Below, piece after piece: positions 43,801 to 53,058 of a stretch of 64,000 bases of DNA; the stretch's first letter is position 1, and every line of letters starts with the position of its first letter. This DNA comes from CADDYT01 sp035294125. Its GTDB lineage: Bacteria; Chloroflexota; Ktedonobacteria; Ktedonobacterales; Ktedonobacteraceae. The notes under the pieces are model-generated. The model was given only the letters and a program-made list of their open reading frames with translations, did no database searches and was not told the DNA's origin. The translations under genes were made by a program, and so were the position numbers. The stretch lies in contig DATGLM010000084.1 of assembly GCA_035294125.1 (NCBI GenBank), forward strand, positions 1 to 64,000, written 5' to 3'.

Positions 43801-45660
43801 ATGATGGACAACAATGCATTAATTGGGAAACAACTGGGGGCTTACCTGATTCAGGCAAAGCTGGGCGAGGGCGGTATGGCCCGCGTCTACAAGGCTTATC
43901 ATGCCCGGCTGCGGCGCGACGTCGCCATCAAGGTGATTCTGCCACAGGTGGCGGACAAGCCCGGCTTCAAAGAGCGCTTCGAGCAGGAAGCGCAGGTGAT
44001 CGCCCGGCTGGAACAGCGCAACATCGTCGCGGTCTATGACTTTGGCGAGTTCGGCAACCTCACCTATCTGGTGATGCAATACGTAGGAGGAGGTACGCTG
44101 CGCAGCCAATTGCGTGGGAATCAGCCGCTTGAGCTGCGCCGCGCCATCACCTATGCACAACAGATGGCGCGGGCGCTGCACCACGCCCACCAGCGCGGCA
44201 TCGTCCATCGCGATGTCAAACCACAGAACATGCTCGTCTCGTCCAGCGACCCCGACGAACTCCTGCTCTCCGATTTCGGCATCGCCAAACTCTTCGATAC
44301 GCCAGACGCGACGCTGCCCATCATGGGCAGCGGCACGCATAATCCCTTGCAGACAAACGTTGGGCAGTTGATCGGCACACCGGATTACATGGCCCCGGAG
44401 CAGATCAACCGGCAGCCGGTTGATGCGCGCACAGACGTCTATGCGCTGGGCGTCGTCCTTTTCCAGATGCTGACCGGACGCGTGCCATTCCTCGCCAGCA
44501 CCGAAATCGGTTTGCTCTACCAGCACGTGCATACTCCCGCGCCCGATGTGCGCCAGTTTAACGCGCAGGTGCCTGAGATGCTGGCACAGATTACGACGAA
44601 AGCGCTAGCGAAAGAGCCACGGGGGCGTTTCCAAACGGCGGAAGAGATGGCTCGCGCCCTTGAAATGGCTATTTCTCCCAGCGCCTATACGCCTGGAACG
44701 CCCCTGTTCGACAGCGCTGCAACGATCAGCCCCCTGGCCTGGTCAACACAGCCCGCACCATCACAGATACAGGCCGCTTCCCCACCGGCCTCGTATTATG
44801 GCTCACAACCCCAGGCGCAACCCCGGACGCAGCTTTCCCAACCAGTCCCGCCGCGTCAATCCATAACTGACCCGATAACGGGTGCCAGCAAACTCACCAC
44901 GCCCAGAACCACTGCCAACGCCATGCTGCGCCCCGGCACATTTGCCTTCAGCATCCTGCTCGCCCTGCTGGTCATTGGGACCGTGATCTGGCAAACGCAC
45001 CCCTCCTGGCTTCCCATCGGCTCCAACATTCAAACGACCGGCACCACCCTCCAGCCATTCACTGAAAATTTCCACAATAACGACCGCAACTGGACAACCG
45101 GCAACCTGAACGGACTGAGCGCAGATATCAGTAATAATCAGTATAGCCTCAGCGTGAGCGATAATAATACCTACTTCCCTCACCCCGATGTAGGAAATCT
45201 CCCCACGAACTTTACCTACACCGTCAAGATGGAACAGCATACAGGCGCTACCAGCGTATTTTATGGATTGGCTTTTCGCCTGACAGAAAATGGAAGCGCT
45301 GTCTATTGTTATGCCTTCGTCATTAATAGTAATGGCGACTACGAGGTGCTGAAATATGGAGTCAACACTCCATCCAAATACGCGATCCTGACACAAAGCA
45401 CCCTCTCAGCTATTCACGGAATAAACCAGACTAATACCTTACAGACAATCGTAAAGGGAAGCAGTTTTTCCTTCAAAATCAACAGCACACAAGTAGCAGT
45501 TATAACACATATGGATGGCTATGATCCCGCCAGTTCTACCTCAACAGCAACACCTGTAACCGTGACAGACTCATCTTATACAGACGGGCAACCAGCACTG
45601 ATGGTAGCCGGGCCAGACACAAGTTTTACCGTGACCTCGGCGCAGGTGAGTAGTCCTTAA
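43801..45660 (+). CDS. Membrane Ser/Thr protein kinase with extracellular sensor domain
   Basis: A 619-residue PknB-type receptor kinase. The kinase domain (about 12-290) has LGEGGMARVYKA, Lys44 in DVAIKVI, HRDVKPQN at 136-143, DFG at 158-160, and APEQ near 200. A Pro/Ala/Gln linker (300-375) leads to one membrane segment (about 380-399). The outer part (about 410-619), with TENFHNNDRNWTTGNLNG and YCYAFVINSNGDYEVLKYG, resembles a LamG/DUF1080-like beta-sandwich. ATG 43801 is preferred over an in-frame upstream start at 43768 because AGGGG precedes it. The gene follows the zinc-ribbon membrane protein in one operon. Confidence 0.9.
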   Translation: MMDNNALIGKQLGAYLIQAKLGEGGMARVYKAYHARLRRDVAIKVILPQVADKPGFKERFEQEAQVIARLEQRNIVAVYDFGEFGNLTYLVMQYVGGGTLRSQLRGNQPLELRRAITYAQQMARALHHAHQRGIVHRDVKPQNMLVSSSDPDELLLSDFGIAKLFDTPDATLPIMGSGTHNPLQTNVGQLIGTPDYMAPEQINRQPVDARTDVYALGVVLFQMLTGRVPFLASTEIGLLYQHVHTPAPDVRQFNAQVPEMLAQITTKALAKEPRGRFQTAEEMARALEMAISPSAYTPGTPLFDSAATISPLAWSTQPAPSQIQAASPPASYYGSQPQAQPRTQLSQPVPPRQSITDPITGASKLTTPRTTANAMLRPGTFAFSILLALLVIGTVIWQTHPSWLPIGSNIQTTGTTLQPFTENFHNNDRNWTTGNLNGLSADISNNQYSLSVSDNNTYFPHPDVGNLPTNFTYTVKMEQHTGATSVFYGLAFRLTENGSAVYCYAFVINSNGDYEVLKYGVNTPSKYAILTQSTLSAIHGINQTNTLQTIVKGSSFSFKINSTQVAVITHMDGYDPASSTSTATPVTVTDSSYTDGQPALMVAGPDTSFTVTSAQVSSP

Positions 45661-46085
45661 TCACTGTTCTGTGTGTTCTCTTCTCTCATATGATATGATG
45701 TTTTCATCAAGACTATCGTTCAGACACTATCACTCAGGAAAGGTACGTCTCATGGCTGTGGTGATCCGGTAAGCCTCTCAGTTTAGAGCTTGATGCCAGC
45801 GCAAGGAAAGAGGAGGGCTGTCGCGTGACAGCCTGAATATTCGCGTTGACCTGTCGCTCGCGGAAGAGTGACAGTCTATGGAATATGTGTTTCTGTCCTT
45901 GCTTCGTTCACGCGCTCTCAACTGGCGGCACGGCCAAACATCAGGAATGCAGACGTATAACCTTCTTCCATCTTCTCCGCTTTTCTCCATAGAGCAGATG
46001 GCCTCGGTTCTGCACGCACTCCTGCCTCGCCTCGTTGAGTGCGCTCTTCACCCTCAAACGGGCGGTATGAAAAGGAGTGATAAAC
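45661..46085. other. Intergenic region with small hairpin
   Basis: These 425 bases have no convincing gene. GGCTGTC at 45816-45822 pairs with 45827-45833 around GCGT, and a related GTGACAG copy lies near 45868. A terminator for the kinase gene was not clear. The ribosome binding site AAGGAGTGATAAAC of the next gene ends the region. Confidence 0.4.
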
Positions 46086-46535
46086 ATGCACCGGAGAACC
46101 AGGTGGCGGAAAACCCATTCTACTCGAACTGACCGGCGGACAAGATGGTTCTGGAAGAGCAAGGAACTGCTGCTTCAGCAGCAGGGATGGTTGGGGATAC
46201 GAGAATACGACCAACGCCAACCGGCCAGCCATTACAACCTGCATATTCAGCCTGCTTCTGGCGGACTGGATTACCATAATTACCATATCCGATATCTGGG
46301 AATCAAAAAGGGCAAACACGTCTGGTCTGTGGTCGATGCGCCTTATGGTAAAGAGAAAAGCCATAGAATCTATGCCTTCTCGAAGGAGCACTTCATCCGG
46401 GAGGTAATCGATGCAGTCAGCAGCTTGCTGGCTACCGATATGGCTAATGATATCGGTGAGATCTCTCTCTGGGTCGAGCTTTCTGAGCACCTTGTACCTG
46501 TCCTGTACGATCTGTATCAACACGACCTGTCATGA
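46086..46535 (+). CDS. Hypothetical basic cytoplasmic protein
   Basis: A 149-residue protein, very basic at the start (MHRRTRWRKTHSTRTDRRTR), with no membrane segment. The centre reads HYNLHIQPASGGLDYHNYHI and the end VELSEHLVPVLYDLYQHDLS. No family is recognised. AAGGAGTGATAAAC before ATG 46086 is an excellent ribosome binding site, which makes it a better gene than the overlapping minus-strand frame at 45918-46523. Its last 19 bases overlap the convergent UspA gene. Confidence 0.6.
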   Translation: MHRRTRWRKTHSTRTDRRTRWFWKSKELLLQQQGWLGIREYDQRQPASHYNLHIQPASGGLDYHNYHIRYLGIKKGKHVWSVVDAPYGKEKSHRIYAFSKEHFIREVIDAVSSLLATDMANDIGEISLWVELSEHLVPVLYDLYQHDLS

Positions 46536-47548
46536 TCTTCTTTCTTCCACAAAAACTGCACAGTTGAGTCAGGAGCCTTTTCGGATGGATGAACGATGAA
46601 GAGAGGCAGCCTGGTAGCGCTCAGCACCTGCTCGGTGACACTGCCGAGCATTAAGCGGGAGAAACCGCTTCTGCCATGCGTGAGCATCGCCAGCATATCA
46701 TAGCCGCCGAAGACGCGCACTCCCCTTACATCCTCACCGTGCTCGGCAACCCGGATGAGGGTTTTCGCGACATTGTCACCCATCGCTATCGACCAGCTCA
46801 CCGTCAGGTTCAGATGTGCCAGTGGACCTTCAAGCAACCGATCAGTCAGTTCGCGCAGGTAACACTTTGCTTCATAGAGCGCCATCTCTCTCAGCTCCGG
46901 CTCAAGGGTCTGTCTTTCGTCGGGCGGCGGAAGCTTGACGACCCGGGTGAGATGCAACCCTCCACGTGCCGGGCAGGCAATGGCCGCCGTGAGGGTGGCG
47001 GCTGGCACCAGCACCTCTTCGGCCAGTCGGGAGCCATCCAGAGCCACCACCGTCGTAAAAGGATGCAAGGGGCGCGTGGCATCTGGATAGGAAGTGGCTG
47101 GCTGCTCGCAACCATCGCGCAAAGCCAGTACGGGAACGGGACTGTGTCGTATTACTTGCTGCGTCACGCTACCCAGCAGCCAGCGCTTGAAACCCGTTGC
47201 CCCATGACTGCACATCACAATCAGGTCGGCCTGCAAGGCCTGTGTTGCATCGAGAATGGAGGGGGCCGGTCTCTCCGTCAGAATCTGTCTGCTTACCTCA
47301 ATGCCATTGAGAAGCGGTAGCCGGGCAACGTTCGCCAGATACGCTTCCACTTCCTTCCATTGCGCCTCCACTGCCTCTTCCATCGGCTGCGTCACTCCCA
47401 GCGCGCCCCACGCAGCCTCTATCGGCGCTGAGATTACCCTCGCCAGCACGAGTGTGCCATGCGTCGCGCGAGCAATCTGTGCCGCGACGGGCAGGGCGCG
47501 TTCCGAGCAGGTAGAGCCATCGAGTGGAACCAGAATATACTCAAACAT
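46517..47548 (-). CDS. Tandem universal stress protein (UspA x2)
   Basis: A 343-residue protein with two UspA domains (about 1-155 and 170-340). Each has an ATP-binding glycine signature: SHGATGFKRWLLGSVTQQVI in the first, THGRSGFSRLMLGSVTEQVL in the second. Asp in LVPLDGSTCSERALP marks the first domain start and VVALDGSRLAEEVLVP the second. ATG 47548 has AGGAGTCCTGTT directly upstream; the frame to 47770 is not UspA-like. Stress or redox sensing through ATP binding is inferred. It is divergent from murB. Confidence 0.92.
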   Translation of the reverse strand: MFEYILVPLDGSTCSERALPVAAQIARATHGTLVLARVISAPIEAAWGALGVTQPMEEAVEAQWKEVEAYLANVARLPLLNGIEVSRQILTERPAPSILDATQALQADLIVMCSHGATGFKRWLLGSVTQQVIRHSPVPVLALRDGCEQPATSYPDATRPLHPFTTVVALDGSRLAEEVLVPAATLTAAIACPARGGLHLTRVVKLPPPDERQTLEPELREMALYEAKCYLRELTDRLLEGPLAHLNLTVSWSIAMGDNVAKTLIRVAEHGEDVRGVRVFGGYDMLAMLTHGRSGFSRLMLGSVTEQVLSATRLPLFIVHPSEKAPDSTVQFLWKKEDHDRSC

Positions 47549-47988
47549 AACAGGACTCCTTTCTGCCCGCCCCGGCTTTCTCGCCGGTCGGGACCTCCCA
47601 TCTCTGTATAGAGCATATGTCAGTTCCCTCTCAACAAAATCACAGAGAGAAGCATTTCCCTCACAATTACGACACAGCAGAATCTCACTCGGATGGGCCA
47701 CCCGAGCGAAGTTATCGAAGGCAAGCCCTGTTGGACAAAAGGGAAGTGTTCCGAATCGGGGCCAGTGCATACTTTCTCATGGGGGCTTCTGAGGATCAAC
47801 AGATTGTGATGCGTTTGTGATACTTTGACACGAAACTGTGACATGGAAAGTACCTCCTCTAAGGTATACTTTTACAGATAGAACGTTGCCGGTGGCCAGT
47901 GAAGGATGAACTTTTTATCGATAGGAGAACCTCCTTCCAGAGAGGGGAGCAAATGTGATAGGTGAATATGAAAGAAAGGAAGGACTTT
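47549..47988. other. Divergent intergenic region between UspA and murB genes
   Basis: These 440 bases separate two divergent genes and should hold both promoters. I see no gene, no strong palindrome and no known riboswitch. The murB ribosome binding site AAGGAAGGACTTT ends the region. Confidence 0.4.
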
Positions 47989-49032
47989 ATGGCCTTTGAG
48001 AGTAGCGTTGCCTATAGCGCCTTACAGCCCCATTTTCAGGAGCGGCTGCACCTGCACGAACCGCTGGCAAAGCATAGCTCCTTTGGGGTTGGGGGTCCAG
48101 CCGACCTCTGGCTCACCATTGAACAGCAACAGGAACTGCACGACCTGGTGAGCACCTGCGCGCACCAGCGCTGGCCTCTCCTTGTCGTGGGAGCCGGTTC
48201 CAACATCCTGTATGCAGATGCGGGCGTGCGAGGCATTGTCGCCAGTATGCAGACACAGCACTATCACCTGGAAGAGCAGTCCGAGCAAAGCGCCCTCGTG
48301 GTTGCTGAGGCGGGCGTGCGCTGGGAGTCCTTGCTCAAGGACCTGCTCCCTCTCGGATGGGCTGGTCTGGAATTCGCCCTCACTATTCCCGGCACGCTTG
48401 GGGCAGGCATTATTAGCAATGTTGGCACGCGCAACCAGCATTTAGGACAGGCGCTGGAATGGATTGAAGTCCTGGACGCGCGCAACTGTAACAACGACAC
48501 CAGTGAATCGATGACGTTCCCGGTGCTTGCTTTCGTCCGCTACCAGCGTGATGAGCTAGACCTGGGCTATCGCCATAGTCGTTTCCGCAACCAGCGACTT
48601 ACCTATATCGATACGCAGGGACAATTAGTACTGCCCAAACGCCATCTGATAGACCCCGCCGAACTGGTTGTCACTGTGGCCTTGCGCGTCCAGCGGCAAG
48701 ACCCGGCCAGCCTCCTTGCGCTTGCACAACAGCCGAGGCAGGAGCGCAACGAGGATGATCCCGCCCAGCGACATGCTGGCTCGATTTTTAAAGACCCGAT
48801 GGGAACCACGGCCCATACTCTCATTGAGCAAACAGGCCTGGCAGGAAAGACGCGAGGCGGCGCCCAGATCTCTGCCCGCAATGCGAACTACATTGTCAAT
48901 CTGGGCGGAGCCACCGCTGCTGACATTGCCGCCCTGATAATCGAAGCCCATCAGCACGTGCTGGCCCAGATGGGCATCCAGCTCGAGCCAAATGTCGAAC
49001 TGTTGGGGGAGTGGCAGCAGTACACATCTTAG
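47989..49032 (+). CDS. murB: UDP-N-acetylenolpyruvoylglucosamine reductase
   Basis: A 347-residue MurB, the FAD/NADPH enzyme that makes UDP-N-acetylmuramic acid for peptidoglycan. It has SSFGVGGPADLWL, VVGAGSNILYAD, GTLGAGIISNVGTRNQHLG, RYQRDELDLGYRHSRF, the proton-donor Ser265 in RHAGSIFKDP, and Glu337 in EPNVELLGEW. The layout is the longer MurB form. ATG 47989 is supported by AAGGAAGG; two upstream in-frame starts lack this spacing. No other mur gene is adjacent. The Sir2 gene follows 131 bases later on the same strand. Confidence 0.93.
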   Translation: MAFESSVAYSALQPHFQERLHLHEPLAKHSSFGVGGPADLWLTIEQQQELHDLVSTCAHQRWPLLVVGAGSNILYADAGVRGIVASMQTQHYHLEEQSEQSALVVAEAGVRWESLLKDLLPLGWAGLEFALTIPGTLGAGIISNVGTRNQHLGQALEWIEVLDARNCNNDTSESMTFPVLAFVRYQRDELDLGYRHSRFRNQRLTYIDTQGQLVLPKRHLIDPAELVVTVALRVQRQDPASLLALAQQPRQERNEDDPAQRHAGSIFKDPMGTTAHTLIEQTGLAGKTRGGAQISARNANYIVNLGGATAADIAALIIEAHQHVLAQMGIQLEPNVELLGEWQQYTS

Positions 49033-49163
49033 CAGAGCGTTTCAGCCAGAAGATGAACGCGGCTTTTCTCATCACCTGAGTCAAAGTGGTGCATTCACTT
49101 GCGCACAATGCTCTGACGTGGAAAAGACTTCCAGCTAACCCCTTCTGGTTGTACAATAATAGC

Positions 49164-49925
49164 ATGCTCACATTTCAGGAACAATTGCGGGACGCGGCAG
49201 AATTGATGCAGGAGGCGCGGCGCATGGTGGCGCTGACGGGCGCGGGCATCAGCACCGAATCGGGCATTCCCGATTTTCGCAGCCCCGGCGGCATCTGGCA
49301 GCAGATACCGCCGGTAAGCTATCGAGAATTTCAGCAAAGTGCGGAGGCCCGGCAGCGCTACTGGAAGACGCGGCGTAATCTCTCAGCGCGGGTGGTGGCA
49401 GCTCAGCCCAACGCGGCCCACTATGCCATGGTAGAATTGGAGCGCCGCCAGCTTTTACAGGCCGTCATCACACAAAATTTTGACGGGCTGCACCAGGATG
49501 CTGGCCACGCGCCGGAGCGGGTCATCGAACTGCACGGCACGTCACGGGAGGCGGCTTGCACCCTCTGCGGCGCTCGCTCCTCCATCACAGCCCTGCAACG
49601 GCGCGTCGACGCGGGTGAGGTCGACCCAACCTGCTCCCTGTGCGGTGGCTACCTCAAAGCAGCTACCATCCTCTTCGGCCAACGCGTCCCTGAGCGCGAG
49701 CTTGCGCGGGCAAAAGAGCTGGCCGAAGCATGCGACCTCTTCCTGATCGTCGGCTCCTCTCTCAAAGTCGTGCCAGCCGCTACGCTGCCACGCCTTGCCC
49801 TCAAACGCAACATCCCCCTCATCATCATCAACCTGCAACCCACCCCGCTCGATGACTACGCCGACGTGGTCATCCACGAAAAAGCCGGTCTCGTACTACC
49901 TCCACTTATCAAGATGCTCTCATAA
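49164..49925 (+). CDS. cobB: NAD-dependent protein deacylase (Sir2/CobB)
   Basis: A 253-residue sirtuin. It has NAD-binding LTGAGISTESGIPDFRSPGG (24-43), TQNFDGLHQDAG (103-114), catalytic His124 in IELHGTS, the zinc site Cys132, 135, 157, 160 (CTLCG, CSLCGG), and VGSSLKVVPAATLP. It removes acetyl or other acyl groups from lysine with NAD. ATG 49164 is chosen because the family fold starts there. It lies 207 bases before a TIR-TPR gene on the same strand; a functional link is not shown. Confidence 0.93.
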   Translation: MLTFQEQLRDAAELMQEARRMVALTGAGISTESGIPDFRSPGGIWQQIPPVSYREFQQSAEARQRYWKTRRNLSARVVAAQPNAAHYAMVELERRQLLQAVITQNFDGLHQDAGHAPERVIELHGTSREAACTLCGARSSITALQRRVDAGEVDPTCSLCGGYLKAATILFGQRVPERELARAKELAEACDLFLIVGSSLKVVPAATLPRLALKRNIPLIIINLQPTPLDDYADVVIHEKAGLVLPPLIKMLS

Positions 49926-50132
49926 TTTTTTCAGGGATAAAGGCAGCCCGAAACCTGGCGTTCGTCTCAACTTTTGCATCAATGATCTGCTCTCCAATAC
50001 CATATGGACTCACGATTACTGGATAGTCTCAAACAATCAAAGCGAGTTATTACTGGAATCTCAGGACAGACAATGTTATACTGAACTTAAAGTAAGTTGT
50101 AAATTATCGTTTCTTGAGAGAAGAGGTGCCCA

Positions 50133-52307
50133 ATGGCTCAGATGCATATTTTTATCAGTCATAATCGTCAGGATATTGATTTTTGCAGTGTGCTCGTTCA
50201 AGGTCTCCGTGAGGCAGGAGCGAATGTCTGGTACGACGAGCACAATATGGGCCCTCATAAACTTATGGATACCATCGAACGAGAGTTACGAGATCGCCCC
50301 GTCTTCATAGTTATTCTCTCACCAGCAGCATTGCAATCACCCTGGGTCAAGGATGAATGTAACTGGGCCTATAGCCTGTATCGGCGAGATCAGGCGCGTA
50401 TCATTCTACCCGTAGTCGCGGCTCCATTGGGGCAAAATGTCATATGGATTTTCCTCGAAGACTTCAAACGAGTTGAGAAAGCCGAAGGGGAGCCTTACCC
50501 ACCAGATAAAGCTGTTTATGAAACGCTGCGTCTGCTGGAATTAGCGCCACAGCAAAGTGTTCCGCAACAAGATAATTCCCAACCGGAGAATCAAGCCCCA
50601 CAAGAAACAGCAGAGAGCCTATTGGCACACAGCAACGCTCTGCTAGCCCAGAAACGCTACAATGAGGCGCTTCCGCTTCTGCAACAGGCTACCAGGCTTC
50701 AACCTCGTCTGGTTGAAGCCTGGTATAGTCTTGGGCGCACACTGCAATGGCTTAACCGTTATGACGAGTCACTTTTTGCCTGTGACCGTGCTATCGCTCT
50801 TGATGGGAGCAATGCCGCAGCCTGGGCCAGAAAAGCTACCACTCTTATTGAGATGGGACGCATCGAGGATGCCGTCAGCGCCAGTGATCGGGCGCTCGCT
50901 ATTGACCGGGAGGATGCGACTGCCTGGGCAGCAAAGGGAGCGGCGCTCAACATTCTGGGACGATACGAGGAAGGGTTAGCCGCATCTGAGCAGGCAATTA
51001 GCCTTGATCCGTATGATGCCTATGCCTGGACATGTAAGGGTGTTGCACTCTATGGCCTCGAACGCTATGAGGAAGCCCTGGACGCCCAGGAGCAAGCTAT
51101 CGCCCTTGACCCCAACTATGGCCAATCTCTAGCTAATAAAGCGGCAACACTCGATAAATTACAACGCAAAGAAGAGGCCCTCCATTGGATCGAAGAAGCC
51201 ATAAAGGTAGATGCTAGCTCCGTCTATGCCTGGGGGGTAAAAGGCAATCTCCTCTCTGATATGAATAAAGAGGATGAAGCACTGCTCGCGTTTAAGGAAG
51301 CGGCAAAATTGTTACCTCGCAGTGCCCTCGACTGGAGTTTCAGGTCTATTGCTCTGGGCCGCCTGAAACAAGTTGAGGATGCTTTAGCAGCAGCGGAGGA
51401 AGCACTGAAAATCACATCTAAGCTGTATGTGGCCTGGCTTGCAAAAGGAGTTGCGCTTCTTCTCTTACAAGAATACGAAGAGGCACTTCCGGCACTGGAA
51501 CAAAGCACCAGGCTCTATGCTAAGGATGCTACTATCTGGTACATTAAGGGCATAGTACTTGTTGCGCTAAAGCAGTTAGATAAAGCATTACAAGCCTTTG
51601 AGAGGTCATTGAAACTGAATCCAGGGCAAGCCGAGATCTGGGAAATGAAAGCAGGCACATTGAGTAGCTTGAACCGGCTCGAAGAAGCGCTGGAAGCCTA
51701 TGATAAAGCATTAGAACTTGATCCTTCCAAGACTGACATACTATCTAATAAAGCCCAGATACTATTCTCACTGGGTCGTACTGACGAAGCGATAAGAATA
51801 CTCAATAAGGCCTTGAAGGATTCACCTTCAAATGTTGAATTGTGGCTTGCCAAAGGTTTGCTTCAGCTAGTTTTGGAACAATACGATGAGGCCCTGGCAA
51901 CCTTTACAAAAGCTCAAAAATTAAGCCCCAAAAACCCTGAAGTATGGAACTCGAAAGGGTTTGCACTCTCCAGATTAGGGAGAGACGAAGAGGCATTAGC
52001 CGCTTACGAGAAAGCGTTGAAACTCGATCCGAAGCTCGTAGAAGCCTGGTATAAAAAGGGTCTTTTGCTCTTCAGGCTCAATCGTATAGAAGAGGCACTC
52101 GACGCGGGTAATAAGGCACTAAGCCTGGATGCTAAATATGCTCCCTCCTGGACTGTAAGAGGATTTGCGCTTCAAGAACTACAACGTTACGACGAAGCCC
52201 TCATGGCCTTCGATGCGGCCCTAGAACTCGATCCAACAAATACTGAAGCTGCACGCGGCAAAGCCCTTGTACTACAAGCAAAGAAGCCGTGGTGGCAAAA
52301 ATTGTAG
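50133..52307 (+). CDS. TIR domain fused to a long TPR array
   Basis: A 724-residue protein. A TIR domain (about 1-135: MHIFISHNRQDIDFCSVL, then GANVWYDEHNMG and FIVILSPAALQSPWVKDE) holds the SxxWxxxE-type motif with Ser69, Trp71 and Glu75; Glu is the NADase catalytic position in active TIR proteins. About 16 TPR units (34 residues each, 155-715) follow, with W..KG..L..L.R.EEAL.A...AL.LDP. No membrane segment or nuclease domain is present. It could be an NAD-consuming immune effector, a signalling scaffold or a polymerising adaptor. The gene starts at ATG 50133 with AAGAGGTGCCC upstream. Confidence 0.88.
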   Translation: MAQMHIFISHNRQDIDFCSVLVQGLREAGANVWYDEHNMGPHKLMDTIERELRDRPVFIVILSPAALQSPWVKDECNWAYSLYRRDQARIILPVVAAPLGQNVIWIFLEDFKRVEKAEGEPYPPDKAVYETLRLLELAPQQSVPQQDNSQPENQAPQETAESLLAHSNALLAQKRYNEALPLLQQATRLQPRLVEAWYSLGRTLQWLNRYDESLFACDRAIALDGSNAAAWARKATTLIEMGRIEDAVSASDRALAIDREDATAWAAKGAALNILGRYEEGLAASEQAISLDPYDAYAWTCKGVALYGLERYEEALDAQEQAIALDPNYGQSLANKAATLDKLQRKEEALHWIEEAIKVDASSVYAWGVKGNLLSDMNKEDEALLAFKEAAKLLPRSALDWSFRSIALGRLKQVEDALAAAEEALKITSKLYVAWLAKGVALLLLQEYEEALPALEQSTRLYAKDATIWYIKGIVLVALKQLDKALQAFERSLKLNPGQAEIWEMKAGTLSSLNRLEEALEAYDKALELDPSKTDILSNKAQILFSLGRTDEAIRILNKALKDSPSNVELWLAKGLLQLVLEQYDEALATFTKAQKLSPKNPEVWNSKGFALSRLGRDEEALAAYEKALKLDPKLVEAWYKKGLLLFRLNRIEEALDAGNKALSLDAKYAPSWTVRGFALQELQRYDEALMAFDAALELDPTNTEAARGKALVLQAKKPWWQKL

Positions 52308-52328
52308 AGCCATATCTGATCGGGTTCT

Positions 52329-52369
52329 GCAGCTCAAACGAGGCCTCCTGAACCCAGCGTTTGAGCTGC
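52329..52369. terminator. Hairpin between convergent genes
   Basis: GCAGCTCAAACG at 52329-52340 pairs with 52358-52369 around a 17-base loop, and GGGTTC/GAACCC at 52322-52327/52350-52355 can form an alternative stem. It is 22 bases past the TIR-TPR stop and before the end of the DUF1684 gene. No strong U-tract is seen. Confidence 0.45.
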
Positions 52370-52406
52370 TCGATGGCAGGATAGCAGTGATAACCCTCCA
52401 GCCGCA

Positions 52407-53048
52407 TCATTCGTGATACTTTAGCTCGCCCGCACGAATAGAAACGCGCAGCCGGTTTTCAACGGGTGCCAGCGGACAGAACCAGCGGCTATTATAGGCA
52501 CAGGAGGGGTTGTAGGCATAGTTGAAATCGAGCACCATGCGCGTCAGGCTGTGGGCATCCGTCACGGGCAAAAAGTCACTGCCCTTGATAGTATCGAAGA
52601 GGTAACGCCCACCGCCGTAGCTCTCAGTGGGACAGGTGGCGTCGCGAAACGGCAGGAAGAGACCACCGCCGTAGATGTCGAGCCAGTAGAGGGAGAGTGA
52701 GACCGCTTGCCCTTCGACCGTAAAATGTACGCGGCCCACCGTCGTCATGTTCATACTCTCCTGCGCGTTCATCGCCACAGACTGCCTCGCAGGCTCTACG
52801 CCGGTATCGACATCAACAGCAAAGACCATAGCCGGATTGTACGGGAAGTAGCGCAGGCCGTGAAAATCTTGTCGCTGCTCCTCATCAAGCGCCGACTGCG
52901 GGTGGTGCGCGAACAGAGCATCCCTGCTCTGGCGAAACCGCCGCCAGATCGCCTCCGCGTCCTCGCCCGCCAGGTAAGCCTGGTTGCGCTCCCGGTACAT
53001 AGCCGCGACACGACAGCGATAATCATACAACTCGAAATATTCAGACAT
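52407..53048 (-). CDS. DUF1684 family protein
   Basis: A 213-residue cytoplasmic protein. It has the DUF1684 pattern: FRQSRDALFAHHPQSALDEE, LRYFPYNPAMVF, then LYWLDIYGGGLFLPFRDATC, GGRYLFDTIKG, VLDFNYAYNPSCAYNSRWFC and CPLAPVENRLRVSIRAGE. The role of DUF1684 is unknown; repeated acidic and aromatic residues suggest a pocket. ATG 53048 has CAGGAGGGTACG upstream. The ribosome binding site abuts a 26-bp hairpin (53059-53128), so start access may be controlled. Confidence 0.85.
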   Translation of the reverse strand: MSEYFELYDYRCRVAAMYRERNQAYLAGEDAEAIWRRFRQSRDALFAHHPQSALDEEQRQDFHGLRYFPYNPAMVFAVDVDTGVEPARQSVAMNAQESMNMTTVGRVHFTVEGQAVSLSLYWLDIYGGGLFLPFRDATCPTESYGGGRYLFDTIKGSDFLPVTDAHSLTRMVLDFNYAYNPSCAYNSRWFCPLAPVENRLRVSIRAGELKYHE

Positions 53049-53058
53049 CGTACCCTCC

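Noticed and set aside
45918..46523. 201-residue minus-strand frame opposite the hypothetical gene at 46086
   Set aside because: It has no family marks or ribosome binding site, while the plus-strand frame has an excellent AAGGAG and spacing. Treated as a shadow.
47549..47988. Riboswitch before murB
   Set aside because: No known aptamer pattern or strong nested hairpins were found in the 440 bases.
49164..52307. Sir2 and TIR genes as a two-gene defence system
   Set aside because: The Sir2 protein has the complete zinc site and size of ordinary CobB deacylases and lies apart from the TIR gene; evidence is too thin for a system call.
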